Source: an uncultured Candidatus Saccharibacteria bacterium (GTDB lineage: Bacteria > Patescibacteriota > Saccharimonadia > Saccharimonadales > Saccharimonadaceae). From it: a stretch of 64,000 nt of DNA. Below, one piece after another: positions 8,076-18,563 of the stretch. The stretch covers positions 47,484 through 111,483 of the forward strand of contig CAMZEA010000002.1 of NCBI GenBank assembly GCA_947305655.1. The letters run 5' to 3'. The translations under genes and the position numbers were made by a program. Below the pieces are notes generated by a model. That model saw only the letters and a program-made list of their open reading frames with translations. It was not told the DNA's origin and searched no databases. Numbering within the stretch: the stretch's first letter is position 1; each line of letters opens with the position of its first letter.

Positions 8076-11000
8076 CTAAGCAATGTAGTAGTCTTTGCGA
8101 ACGATAAAGGTTGCAATATTAATCGTATTAGAGCGAATTGGTTCCTCGATAGCGTCATCGCTGAAGCTTATCGTGCTCTGTTCTTCTGCAACTTGGACAT
8201 ATGGCGCAAAGTCGGCCGGCTCATAGTTCGCGGCAAAAGTTGCTACCTTTATAAAATCAAGGGCCACATTTACATTCTCTTTTGTCAGACCGGTTTTTCT
8301 AGCGAGAATACCCTCAAAGCTATTATCAAGCGGGTGCTCTTCATAATATTTTTCTAGAGCAGCAGTGACGGCGCTCTTCTTAATGACGCCCATGGCCTCC
8401 ATAATTAGCTGGTCGCTAATGAAGCGCTGGTATTTTTTTGCCCTACTCCACGGAGCGGTCAAATTACCGAGTTCCGTCCCATCATTACCCGTTACGCCCG
8501 CTCTACCACTCACATAGCCGACGTGCCTTAAAGCCTGCTCATTATTTACTACGTCTATTATTCCACCAATTACCGGAGTGGCATCAATGATTTGACCGCC
8601 GACTCCGCTCGTTACGGAATATGAGTTCGCTATATTTTGGTCAGCGATACCAAATTCCGATTGGCGGTTTGGAACCGCAATAATATAGTCCATCAAGTCG
8701 GAATCTTGCTTAATTACCGGGACACCCTCTTCGGTTGGTTCGTCTTCGAAGTTTTTGCTTCCTACGGCATTATCTACATCGATCATATTGGTTAGCGGAT
8801 CGTCATCGAGTGTAGTAACATCCTCAATCATTAGCTTAGTACAAGCGGCGTCCCTGGCAAGCGCGCCAATACCGGCAAGGTTCGGGCAATATTTAGCCGT
8901 AAATTTTTCGAGATATTCAGCATTCTCGGCAGCCTCAATAGCCGAGGCGTGAGGCAATAGTTCGCCTGCAGACGATAGGGCCGTCGAACCAAGAGATGAT
9001 AAGGCGGAAAGAGGCGACGTCGTCGTATTTGCTAGGAGACCGAACTTCGAGAGGAGGCTTCCTAGGAAGGTATACTCGGACGTTGGATCGAATGGGCTGC
9101 GTTCTTGACGTTCATAATGAGCTTTTTCGGCAATTACTTCATTCTCTACTTTTTTATACGCCTCGTACGATTGTCTCGTGGCGAGCGTGCCGCCATGAGC
9201 TAAGTGATTATTAGTCTCGAGATCGAGAGCACCAAGCGTCGTCGCGTCACCACCCAACTTCCCTACTAGGTTTGTAGTCAGTTTATTGGCGAGCATATTT
9301 GCAACTTTTGGCACTAACCATGAGACTACTTGCTGGATAGCTGCCGTTACGGCAAATGAAAAGACGACTTGTTCGCCGATTTCAATTAGGGCATGCGCAA
9401 TCAAGAAAGCACAGGAAGCGCCAAATGTCTCAGCGGCGCCAGCCACGCAAGCGGCTATTTCCGTAGCCGTTGCGCCTACATCATAAGCATCACTAATGGC
9501 ATCGGCTGCTGCGGCAGCAATCTTCATAGATGCGCATGCAATGAACGAGTTCGTCGACGATGTCATCTGATCAAGCCCTTTGCCGAACTCGCCAAGGCTG
9601 GCCAATGGGTTTAGCGAATCGACACTAGCATCTGGTGCACGAGGCTTATCTTCGAACAAAGATAGCGTTAGAGTTGACTGCATCCAGTTCCCTTTAGTCG
9701 TAACCGTTTTCTCGTCATCATAAGTACCAGTCTTAAAAGTATTAGTTCCCTCCTTCATCATCGTCTCGGCTACCGCATTTAGCGCGCCGGTTTTTTCATC
9801 GCCAATCTGGGTCTTTTGAATAATCTCGAGGAAGGTAGTCGCAACCTGACGGACCTGGTCGAGCTGCAAAACGCGCATGATAGACGTGACGGAGCTGGCG
9901 AGGTTTACCGCCAAACATGCCATATTCATCACGGCACTAGCTGCTTTGCTGATTTTTTGAGCTTTTGCCGCAGTGAGATTATCCAGTTTTGTCTTGATTA
10001 CATCTTCACTATCGCCGGTCCTCACGTCTAGCTCGGCGGTTTCGCCTCTATTTTTTGTAGTAATGAGCTCATCCCCTCTTTCTTCGTCCGTATCAAAACT
10101 CGTTTCGTCCGACATCTTATTCTTGGACGTATCGATTTCATCGTTCGCGTCTATCACCTCATCCAGTTCGCCTTTTTCCATATTGTTGGTCTTGCTGCGC
10201 GACAGATGGAGCCGCGTCAACAAATTAGCCAGCTTTGTGTCGAACCAATACCGTACAGATGACCGCAGCGTCGCGGTCCCCTTTATGAAGCTGTGTGAAA
10301 AGTCCCCTCCTTCCCTCAGCGCAGTATTGAGGTCCACTGATCCTGGTACTTTACTGGTCATATCAGCATTAGCGACAATGGTTCTGCCCTGATATTTCAT
10401 CACCTCCATGCCGTCAATGTCTTCAAAAGTAATGCCATTCCTGGCGAGTTTCTTCTTTTGAGCCGATCTAACATTAAACTTCTTCGGAGAAGCAAAGCTA
10501 CCCTTAACAATGCTGTTCAGATCATAGCCGGCATATTTTGTCACCCGGCTGTTTGGCGCCATCTGGAAGCGGAGCAGATAGTCGTGGCGCCTATTAATGA
10601 CTGTCTCAAGCGACGTGTTGCCGCCCCTAATAATATTCGCAACGTAATGGAACGGGGCAAGCGATTCACCGGCATAGGACAGAATGCCGAAACCAAGCAA
10701 TGCGATGAGGATTGCGCCAAAAGGCCCGGCCTGCTTGGCTTTGCTTGCGGCCTGTCCAAAATTACCGGCTTTTGCAGCGGCGAGACCCTCTACGGTATTC
10801 TTAATCTTGTTTACTTTGTCGGCAGGAACGTTGTTCTCTTTTTCGCCAAGAGACGCATTTTTATCGCCACCACGCCCTTGCGAATTCGGATCTTCTGAAG
10901 CAGCATTTTCGCCAGTGCGGAGAGCGCTTTTGCCAAAGAAGCCACTGTTCTTTTCGCCGGCTGCACCCTCTTTTTCTTTGCTGTCCCCCGTAAAATCTGG

Positions 11001-11078
11001 GGTATAGTCGCTTTTGGCGGAGTCAAAAATGCCCGTTTTTGGGCCATCACCACCATAGCGCTTATCCTCCTCGTCCAT
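8076..11078 (-). CDS. giant membrane/extracytoplasmic protein, paralog of the T4SS-locus protein at 31727-34534
   Basis: Disordered acidic/basic N-terminus, TM (GAILIALLGFGILSYAG), long ectodomain; shares SPFDPTSEYTFLGSLLSKFGL and FEGILARKTGLTKENV with the second copy. Start set at MDEEDKR. Confidence 0.75.
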   Translation of the reverse strand: MDEEDKRYGGDGPKTGIFDSAKSDYTPDFTGDSKEKEGAAGEKNSGFFGKSALRTGENAASEDPNSQGRGGDKNASLGEKENNVPADKVNKIKNTVEGLAAAKAGNFGQAASKAKQAGPFGAILIALLGFGILSYAGESLAPFHYVANIIRGGNTSLETVINRRHDYLLRFQMAPNSRVTKYAGYDLNSIVKGSFASPKKFNVRSAQKKKLARNGITFEDIDGMEVMKYQGRTIVANADMTSKVPGSVDLNTALREGGDFSHSFIKGTATLRSSVRYWFDTKLANLLTRLHLSRSKTNNMEKGELDEVIDANDEIDTSKNKMSDETSFDTDEERGDELITTKNRGETAELDVRTGDSEDVIKTKLDNLTAAKAQKISKAASAVMNMACLAVNLASSVTSIMRVLQLDQVRQVATTFLEIIQKTQIGDEKTGALNAVAETMMKEGTNTFKTGTYDDEKTVTTKGNWMQSTLTLSLFEDKPRAPDASVDSLNPLASLGEFGKGLDQMTSSTNSFIACASMKIAAAAADAISDAYDVGATATEIAACVAGAAETFGASCAFLIAHALIEIGEQVVFSFAVTAAIQQVVSWLVPKVANMLANKLTTNLVGKLGGDATTLGALDLETNNHLAHGGTLATRQSYEAYKKVENEVIAEKAHYERQERSPFDPTSEYTFLGSLLSKFGLLANTTTSPLSALSSLGSTALSSAGELLPHASAIEAAENAEYLEKFTAKYCPNLAGIGALARDAACTKLMIEDVTTLDDDPLTNMIDVDNAVGSKNFEDEPTEEGVPVIKQDSDLMDYIIAVPNRQSEFGIADQNIANSYSVTSGVGGQIIDATPVIGGIIDVVNNEQALRHVGYVSGRAGVTGNDGTELGNLTAPWSRAKKYQRFISDQLIMEAMGVIKKSAVTAALEKYYEEHPLDNSFEGILARKTGLTKENVNVALDFIKVATFAANYEPADFAPYVQVAEEQSTISFSDDAIEEPIRSNTINIATFIVRKDYYIA

Positions 11079-11162
11079 ATTGGTTTCATTATAGCACAAT
11101 TGCGCTTATGCTCTTGATTTTTCTTCTCTCTTATGTCTATAATATTTATAGGAGTTATACCT

Positions 11163-11765
11163 ATGGCAAAAAACAAAAAGAAAAGCAAACATATTTCTGA
11201 CATTTTTACCTTCATTATTGCCGCCATTTTGGTGGCTGTTGTCGTATTTGGCATAGTCGTCATGATTAGCCAAAACCAGCCGAGTGAACCCGAGAAACAA
11301 CAGGATGCGCGAAACACCAATACGGCATCCGATATCATAAAAAACGAAGAGGATTTGAAGGACGAGGAGAAAGTTGCCGAGTCCAGCAATGATGCAAAAG
11401 ATCGCGCTGAGGCCCAAGCGCGCAACGAAGAAGAAGACAAAAAGACCGTAGCACAGACCGAGTCAGGCCTCAAAGTCGCGAAGCCAAATATTAACTACGT
11501 CGCACAGGAAGGCGAATATATCGTCGTGGGCGGCGATGTGAGTAATATCAATGAGACTGGTGGCAAATGTACGATCGTCTTTTCTCAGGGTTCAAAAACC
11601 GAATCAATTACGACTAATACCCTGCCAAACCCTAGCTATGTTTCTTGCGAAGCAGCTCGCATCGAAAAAAGTAAACTTTCTGCCGGTGAGTGGAAAGTAA
11701 AGATCCAATACAAATCTAACTACGCGGAGGGAGAGAGTGAAACGCAGAACTACACGGTTCAATAA
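11163..11765 (+). CDS. membrane-anchored protein with extracytoplasmic Ig-like domain
   Basis: MAKNKKKSKHISDIFTFIIAAILVAVVVFGIVVMI TM; acidic linker; GEWKVKIQYKSNYAEGESETQNYTV beta-rich end; SD aggag. Confidence 0.6.
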   Translation: MAKNKKKSKHISDIFTFIIAAILVAVVVFGIVVMISQNQPSEPEKQQDARNTNTASDIIKNEEDLKDEEKVAESSNDAKDRAEAQARNEEEDKKTVAQTESGLKVAKPNINYVAQEGEYIVVGGDVSNINETGGKCTIVFSQGSKTESITTNTLPNPSYVSCEAARIEKSKLSAGEWKVKIQYKSNYAEGESETQNYTVQ

Positions 11766-13938
11766 ACTCGGTATCCTCGCGGGTGTCGCATTCGCGTCGG
11801 CATTTTTCGGTGCCGCCGTCGCAAATACGCCAGAAAGCAATGCTGCGCCAATCACGGACTTTAAAGCCGGGAACATTATTGACGATGCGGTTTTTTATAA
11901 CAAAGACACGATGACTGTTTCGCAAATTCAGGCGCATCTCAATAAATACATGCCCGCCTGCGACACGTGGGGCACGGGCGCGATTGGCAGCGGTCGCTCT
12001 ATTAATGGTAAGGCCGTTCCAGCAAATACGACACGTGCCGAATATGCACGCATGAAACGCGAAGCAGGCGATTCCCGCTACCATGAACCACCATATGTCT
12101 GCGTCCAGAATTATTACGAGAATCCAGAAACGCATCGCTCGCTTTATGATTCCGAAAACAAAATCGAGGACGGCATGATTTCTGCAGCACAAATTATTTA
12201 CAATGCCGCGCAGCAATACAAAATCAACCCGCAGGTTTTGCTCGTTCTTCTAAAAAAAGAGAGTTACGTCTGGGGCGACAACTGGCCGCTCAAATGGGAA
12301 TACGATACGGTAATGGGCTATGGTTGTCCAGACAATGCGCCATGCGATACGCAGTATTATGGTTTTTATAACCAAATCACGAAGGCAGCGTGGCAGTTGA
12401 ATTATTATCGCGAACATATATATAGCTACAACTATCGCCCGTATGCGACGAACCAGATTCTCTACTCCCCTACTGCGAGCTGCGGACGCAAATCGGTCTA
12501 TCTCGAAAATATCGCGACGACTTCGCTTTATATTTACACGCCATATACGCCAAATGATGAAGCATTAAAGGCATATCCAGGAACGGCAACTTGCGGATCG
12601 TACGGCAACCGCAATTTCTATATGTATTTTAAAGAATGGTTTGGCGATACGCATAACATCAACGCAACAAAAACTACTTTGCAAAGCGGCAAATACTATC
12701 TCTACGACAACGCCACGGTTTTTGAAGCCACTAAAAACTCGGATGGTACCTATTATTTCAAAAACTCAAAAACCGGCTTGATGCTTGCCGCCTCAACTGA
12801 GGCCGTAAATGTCGATACGACCGTCGTGGAAGCGGCCGCGAATACTGCAACAAAGGCGCAGAAATGGTATGTCTACGCACTGGGCAACGGTCAGTACAAT
12901 CTCGCTTCCGCAGCAAATCCATCTTTCGTAATTTCTTTCAGCAACAACCAAATGATGCTAAATACTTATGGAAGCGCAGACGCAAAAGCAATGAAAATTT
13001 TGCCAGTCAACGAAAGCGGCATCGCGGATGGCGACTACCGTTTGCCAAGTATGGCGAATAAAAATTTCTTGCTTGATTTGAACAAGAACGAAAATAAGAA
13101 CGGCGCCAATGTTCAACTTTGGCAGTCGAATGGATCGCCAGCTCAAATATTTAGTATCAGCTTCGACAAAACTAGCGGGTTCTATAAAATCACACATAAG
13201 AGCACCGGTAAAGTTCTCGACGTTTCCGGCGGCACAATGGCAAATGGTAGCAATGTTCAGGTCTGGGAAAGCAACAATACTTGCGCGCAACGTTGGGCAA
13301 TTTACAAAACAAGCGCCGGCTATGAAATATATAGCTCCTGCAATCTTGGCTATGCCCTAAACCTCAATGGCAACTCGGCGAGTAACGGCGTCAATGTTAA
13401 TATTTTGAATACCGTCAATAACAACACCCAGCGCTGGGCAATCGAATCTGCACAGCAGGCCGCGACGCCGCAAGGCTTCGTCCCAACACAGAGTCGCCCG
13501 ATTGAAGACGGTAACTACGTAATCGGCTCAAGCCTACGTAATAACTTTGTGATTGATGTCCAGTATGGTATCGCCCGCAACTTGACGAACTTGTGGATGT
13601 ACGACAAGAATAATACGGCAGCTCAAACCTTTAAGGTCGTATACGATTCCTACAATGACGCGTACAGCTTCAAGAGCGCACTTGGAAACTTCTACATGGA
13701 TCTATCGGGTGCCGCAACGCGCAATTCGTCTAATATTCATACCTATAATCCAAATGGCTCCTGCGCGCAGTTCTGGAAGCTCTCTAAAAATAGCGACAAT
13801 AGCTACACGATTACGAGCAAATGTAATGCCAAGTTCGCACTCGATGTCCAATACGGCTCAAAAAACAACGGCGCAAATTTGCAGCTTTACGAAAGCAACG
13901 GCACGGCCGCTCAGAAGTGGATTTTTACAAAGAAATAA
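11737..13938 (+). CDS. secreted lysozyme/transglycosylase-like protein with C-terminal ricin-B beta-trefoil lectin repeats
   Basis: Signal peptide; INPQVLLVLLKKESYVWGDNWP..TVMGYGCPDNAPCDTQYYGFYNQITKAAWQL; QxW-like repeats NVQLWQSNGSPAQIF, NVQVWESNNTCAQRW, NTQRWAI, NLQLYESNGTAAQKW. Confidence 0.82.
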   Translation: MKRRTTRFNKLGILAGVAFASAFFGAAVANTPESNAAPITDFKAGNIIDDAVFYNKDTMTVSQIQAHLNKYMPACDTWGTGAIGSGRSINGKAVPANTTRAEYARMKREAGDSRYHEPPYVCVQNYYENPETHRSLYDSENKIEDGMISAAQIIYNAAQQYKINPQVLLVLLKKESYVWGDNWPLKWEYDTVMGYGCPDNAPCDTQYYGFYNQITKAAWQLNYYREHIYSYNYRPYATNQILYSPTASCGRKSVYLENIATTSLYIYTPYTPNDEALKAYPGTATCGSYGNRNFYMYFKEWFGDTHNINATKTTLQSGKYYLYDNATVFEATKNSDGTYYFKNSKTGLMLAASTEAVNVDTTVVEAAANTATKAQKWYVYALGNGQYNLASAANPSFVISFSNNQMMLNTYGSADAKAMKILPVNESGIADGDYRLPSMANKNFLLDLNKNENKNGANVQLWQSNGSPAQIFSISFDKTSGFYKITHKSTGKVLDVSGGTMANGSNVQVWESNNTCAQRWAIYKTSAGYEIYSSCNLGYALNLNGNSASNGVNVNILNTVNNNTQRWAIESAQQAATPQGFVPTQSRPIEDGNYVIGSSLRNNFVIDVQYGIARNLTNLWMYDKNNTAAQTFKVVYDSYNDAYSFKSALGNFYMDLSGAATRNSSNIHTYNPNGSCAQFWKLSKNSDNSYTITSKCNAKFALDVQYGSKNNGANLQLYESNGTAAQKWIFTKK

Positions 13939-13959
13939 TCTGTTGCTATACTAATATAG

Positions 13960-15060
13960 ATGCAATTTGACGCGTTTATTAGTGCTGTTATTTATGTTTC
14001 CACTTTTTTGCTGGCCGGCGCCTGCGCCTATTTTGGGATCAAATACAAAAAGGTCTCACTAAAAATACTCGCAATTGCCCTGCCGCTTCTTATTGCGACT
14101 TTTCGCTACAGCACCGGCACCGATACGTTAACGTATCGCCAGTTTTATACTGACATAGGAAACGAACCATTCAGCGCTTCGTGGTCTCGCGTCTTAGTAG
14201 GCGCGATGGAACCAGTGATTGTATTGGTCGCAAAACTCGGCAATGTCCTACACCTCGATGCGTCATTTATGTTTGGCGTCTTCGCATTAATAACTCTCAT
14301 TTTCTTATATGCGACGGCAAAGAATTTCACGAAGAGCCGCGTGTGGATTTTTTATACCGCAATGCTCTTCTTTATCTTCCCGGAAAGCCTCAATATTATG
14401 CGCCAAATCGCCGCAGTGAGCGTGCAGGCATATGTGCTCAGCTATATTTTCCGGAACTTCCGTGATAAGCAAAAAACAAATGTTTGGCGCTGCATATTGC
14501 TGACAGTTTTTGCGGCGTCTTTGCACTACTCTTCGCTGCTGCTTGTTCCGGTGCTATTTTTGCCGCTCCTCACGCGCAAAATCCCGACACGAAGCCTTAT
14601 CCTCATACTCAGCGTACTTGCTGCCGCATGCGCATTCGGGTATCCATATCTGCTCGCGATGGTCGGAAATATTGGAATAATCTCCGAAAAACATCTGAGC
14701 ACTTTTGCGGCAACGGACGGTTCATTAATAAACATAAAGTTCATCTTGTCGCTCGTGATGGCGATTGTATTTTTGATTAATTATCGCCGCACAAAAAACC
14801 TGCGCGATAAAAACCTCGGTATCATTTTACTCGGCGGGACAGTTTATTCGTCGGTTGGTTTTTATTCTGGCTACTTGGGCCGCCTCGCAATTCTCTTCTG
14901 GGTGTTTATTATTGTGGCAATCGTCGAAATGATTTGGCAAATCTTTGAAAAAGACCGCGATCGAATTGCCGTGGTTCTCGGCTCTTCGGCGGTCTATTTC
15001 GTTTTGTATTACTCGGTACTTGGTCTTGGCGCGATTGCGCTGCTCGACTTCGCGCTTTAG
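13960..15060 (+). CDS. EpsG-family/Wzy-like polysaccharide polymerase
   Basis: Polytopic protein; RYSTGTDTLTYRQFY motif as in EpsG; adjacent polysaccharide genes. Confidence 0.7.
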   Translation: MQFDAFISAVIYVSTFLLAGACAYFGIKYKKVSLKILAIALPLLIATFRYSTGTDTLTYRQFYTDIGNEPFSASWSRVLVGAMEPVIVLVAKLGNVLHLDASFMFGVFALITLIFLYATAKNFTKSRVWIFYTAMLFFIFPESLNIMRQIAAVSVQAYVLSYIFRNFRDKQKTNVWRCILLTVFAASLHYSSLLLVPVLFLPLLTRKIPTRSLILILSVLAAACAFGYPYLLAMVGNIGIISEKHLSTFAATDGSLINIKFILSLVMAIVFLINYRRTKNLRDKNLGIILLGGTVYSSVGFYSGYLGRLAILFWVFIIVAIVEMIWQIFEKDRDRIAVVLGSSAVYFVLYYSVLGLGAIALLDFAL

Positions 15061-16148
15061 ATTTCGGTTTCGAGCGCTTTTTTGATGACGTCGTCCATGT
15101 CGTAGTACTTGTACTCGGCTAGGCGGCCACCAAAGATGACATTTGGCTCTTCAGCCGCGAGGGCGCGATACTTTTCGGCAAGCTCATTATTTTTTGCGTC
15201 ATTAATAACGTAGTAGGCTTCCTTCTTTGGGTCGTCCCAATCGTCTGGATATTCAAATGTAATAATAGTTTTTGGCGACTCGGTCGATTCGAAGTGTTTA
15301 TGCTCAATGACGCGCGTATAGTCGACCTCATGGCCAGTGTAATTGACGACGGCACAGCCTTGGTAGTTTTCTTCGTCGAGCGTCTTTGTCTCGAAACGCA
15401 ACGAACGATACTCGAGATGGCCATATTTGAAACCGAAGTATTCGTCAATCATACCAGTATAGACAATCTTCTTGGCCTGTTTTTTGTACTCATCAACGTT
15501 GTCGAAGAAGTTTGTATTTAGGCGAACCTCGACACCCTCGAGCATCTTCTCAACAAGCTTAGTGTAGCCGCCAATCGGAATGCCCTGGTAGCGATCGTTG
15601 AAATAGTTGTTATCGTAGATAAAACGAACTGGAAGACGCTTAATGATATCGGCTGGAAGATCTTTGCAATCACGATGCCACTGCTTCTCTGTGTAGCCTT
15701 TGATGAGCTTCTCGTAAATGCTGCGACCAACAAGCGAGATGGCTTGTTCCTCGAGATTTTGAGGCTCTTTGCCCGCCATTTCCTGGCGTTCTTCATCAAT
15801 GCGCGCCTTGGCTTCGGCTGGCGTGAAGACGTCTGGCCAAATTTTGCTGAAGGTGTTCATATTAAAAGGCATGTTGTAAATTTCATTGCCGATGCGAGCA
15901 ACCGGAGAGTTGGTGTAGCGATTAAATTCGACGAGCGAGTTTACAAAATCCCAGACGTCTTTATAGTCGGTATGAAAAATATGCGCGCCATATTTATGAA
16001 CATTAATACCTTCAACGTTTTCCGTATAGACGTTGCCGGCAATGTGAGGACGTTTGTCAATAACAAGCACCTTCTTGCCCTGCTGCTTTGCGCGGTATGC
16101 GATAGTTGCGCCAAATAGACCTGCACCTACAATGATATAATCGTACAT
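15057..16148 (-). CDS. glf: UDP-galactopyranose mutase
   Basis: DYIIVGAGLFGATIAYRAKQQGKKVLVIDKRPHIAGNVYTE; GYTEKQWHRDCKDLPADIIKRLPVRF. Confidence 0.95.
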   Translation of the reverse strand: MYDYIIVGAGLFGATIAYRAKQQGKKVLVIDKRPHIAGNVYTENVEGINVHKYGAHIFHTDYKDVWDFVNSLVEFNRYTNSPVARIGNEIYNMPFNMNTFSKIWPDVFTPAEAKARIDEERQEMAGKEPQNLEEQAISLVGRSIYEKLIKGYTEKQWHRDCKDLPADIIKRLPVRFIYDNNYFNDRYQGIPIGGYTKLVEKMLEGVEVRLNTNFFDNVDEYKKQAKKIVYTGMIDEYFGFKYGHLEYRSLRFETKTLDEENYQGCAVVNYTGHEVDYTRVIEHKHFESTESPKTIITFEYPDDWDDPKKEAYYVINDAKNNELAEKYRALAAEEPNVIFGGRLAEYKYYDMDDVIKKALETEI

Positions 16149-16150
16149 TT

Positions 16151-17611
16151 TTATCCTTTCTTTTTTACTAGTCCAAGTTTATTGCCGATGAGGGAGAGGT
16201 TTTCGAAGAGGAAAGCGTCGCGCGTAAATAGGAGCGTTATGCCATAGACAACGACGCCCGCGCCGGTCTGGATTAGCGTGTTCGCGACGGTTGGCTGCGG
16301 CAAATAGTGGCGAAGGACGAGGAGCGCAACGAACATGACGGCGCCAGCGATGAGATAGTTTTTGAATCCCTTCAGGATCTTGCCGAAGCTTAAGTATTTG
16401 CGCGAGAAAATAATGAACATGACTGTAATCGCGGTTTCGGCGATGATTGTACCGATAGCTGCGCCAACGCTCGCAAATTGCGGAATAAGAATAAGGTTTG
16501 CGACAAGATTAAGCCCTGCCCCGACCCAAAGCGCAATCGCATTCTGAACGCGCTTACCGCATGGCAAGAGGCACTGAATGCCGAGACAATTACTCATCGT
16601 AATAATGAAGATAATCGGGGCGCAAATTGGCATGAGAGTCTGGACTTTTTCGTAGCCTGGGCCATAGAACCACTGCGAGAAGGCTGGGCCAACCGCGATG
16701 AGACCCAAGGTCATCGGAACGGACAAAATAAAAACAAAATGGAGCGATTTTGCGAGGCGATCCTTAATTTCCGTAATAGAGCCTTTCTTATATAGGTAGG
16801 CCATACGCGGCGCAACAACGATATTGAGCGAAGTGATGAGCGTCATCACGATACTCGTAATGCGATAGGACTGCTCGTAGTAGCCATTCTCTACTTGGCT
16901 GCCAGTGATGAGGCCAAGCATGGTCTTGTCGAGCACTGTGTAAATTTGGACTGCGATTTGCGGCAGGAAGTATAAAATCGTATCTTTCCAGTACTTGAAG
17001 ACTTGAATTTCGCGAAGCTTCGGTCTTTTGTCGGCGACTTTTCTGTAGCTGAGCCACATGATGGTTGCTGAAAGCATACAAGAAGCGCCGTTAAGAATTA
17101 TGTAGATAATCAGGTCGTCTGGAGTATGGACAAATAGGAAGATTGCTAATGTGAAGAAGAGTTTTGTTAGGATGTTTCGAATCGAAATGCTCTTATACTC
17201 TTCTAGGCCTTGGAAGAGCCACGTGCAGTCAATGACGGCCGCGAGCAAATTAATCGTCAAAACGCCCTGGAAGAGAGAATATTTACTAAAAGCAAGGGCG
17301 TATGCCACATAGCATGCAATCGAAATAAAGCCAATCAGAAGCTGATAGCTATATAGATTCCAGAAAATTTTGGTGGTTTTCTTGCGATCGTCGCGATGCA
17401 TCGCAATTTCGCGCTGGCCAAAACTTGCAATACCAATGTTGGCAGCCAAAATAAAGTACGAGACATTCGACAAAGTATACGAATAAATACCAACACCCTC
17501 AACGCCGAGCACGCGGGCGAGGTACGGTGCGGTAATTAACGGGATAATAACTACAAGTATCTGGTAGATGAGGTTATAAATGTAGTTTTTCTTGATACTT
17601 TTTGGCTTCAT
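16151..17611 (-). CDS. Wzx-type oligosaccharide flippase
   Basis: NLIYQILVVIIPLITAPYLARVLGVEGVGIYSYT N-terminus; about 12-14 TMs. Confidence 0.88.
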   Translation of the reverse strand: MKPKSIKKNYIYNLIYQILVVIIPLITAPYLARVLGVEGVGIYSYTLSNVSYFILAANIGIASFGQREIAMHRDDRKKTTKIFWNLYSYQLLIGFISIACYVAYALAFSKYSLFQGVLTINLLAAVIDCTWLFQGLEEYKSISIRNILTKLFFTLAIFLFVHTPDDLIIYIILNGASCMLSATIMWLSYRKVADKRPKLREIQVFKYWKDTILYFLPQIAVQIYTVLDKTMLGLITGSQVENGYYEQSYRITSIVMTLITSLNIVVAPRMAYLYKKGSITEIKDRLAKSLHFVFILSVPMTLGLIAVGPAFSQWFYGPGYEKVQTLMPICAPIIFIITMSNCLGIQCLLPCGKRVQNAIALWVGAGLNLVANLILIPQFASVGAAIGTIIAETAITVMFIIFSRKYLSFGKILKGFKNYLIAGAVMFVALLVLRHYLPQPTVANTLIQTGAGVVVYGITLLFTRDAFLFENLSLIGNKLGLVKKKG

Positions 17612-17657
17612 TTATATTCTCTTATTTTACCATAGCTCAGCTGTTATAATAAGGGGT

Positions 17658-18563
17658 ATGACCAGTAAGACCGTAGGCACTATTGTAGTGACATTTAATC
17701 GCAAAAAGATGCTAAAAGAATGCATCGAAAACCTTTTGACGCAAAGTTATAAGAACCAAGAAATTCTCATCATTGATAACGCCAGCACGGACGGCACAAA
17801 AGAATATATAGAAAAGTTAATCGACGACAAAAAAGTCCTCTATTTTAATACCGGCAAAAATATTGGCGGTGCGGGCGGCTTCAATTATGGCGTACGCGAG
17901 GCAATGAAGCGCGGCTACGACTATCTTTGGTTGATGGACGACGACACAATTGCTAATGACAAAAATGCTTTGAAGGTGTTAGTCGAAAAAGCAGCATTCC
18001 TCAAGGACGACTTCTCTTTCCTAGCCGGTCTTGTAAAATGGACTGACGGCGGCCTCTGCGCGATGAATATTCCAAAATTCGACGAACACGGTTGGCATGA
18101 TAAATATAGTCTATTCAAAGAAGAGATTGTGCCGATTGAAACATCGACCTTCGTCTCATTCTTCGCAAACACAAAGATCGTGAAAAAAGCCGGCCTGCCA
18201 ATCAAAGACTTCTTTATTTATGGCGATGACTGGGAATACTGTCTGCGTATGCGCCAATTTGCACAGCCATACATGGTCGTCAATTCATTTGTGACGCACA
18301 AGATGGCCGTGAACTCAAATGCTAGCATCGTAGAGTGCCCTGCCGAGCGCATTAAGCGCTGCTATTATGATTATCGCAACCAGGGCTATGTAATTCGCAA
18401 ATACGGCAAAAAGAAGGACAAAATGCGCCGCAAATACTTGTATTTCGCGTTCGTGTGGAACATTCTAGTGCGCGCAGAAAACAAGCGCCTGAAGCGTCTC
18501 CATACGCTAAATAAAGGCTACTTCAAAGGCATGTTCTTCAATCCGAAAATTGAAAAATTATAA
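17658..18563 (+). CDS. glycosyltransferase family 2, galactofuranosyltransferase-like
   Basis: VGTIVVTFNRKKMLKECIENLLTQSYKNQEILIIDNASTDGT; WLMDDDT; start moved to ATG 17658. Confidence 0.85.
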   Translation: MTSKTVGTIVVTFNRKKMLKECIENLLTQSYKNQEILIIDNASTDGTKEYIEKLIDDKKVLYFNTGKNIGGAGGFNYGVREAMKRGYDYLWLMDDDTIANDKNALKVLVEKAAFLKDDFSFLAGLVKWTDGGLCAMNIPKFDEHGWHDKYSLFKEEIVPIETSTFVSFFANTKIVKKAGLPIKDFFIYGDDWEYCLRMRQFAQPYMVVNSFVTHKMAVNSNASIVECPAERIKRCYYDYRNQGYVIRKYGKKKDKMRRKYLYFAFVWNILVRAENKRLKRLHTLNKGYFKGMFFNPKIEKL

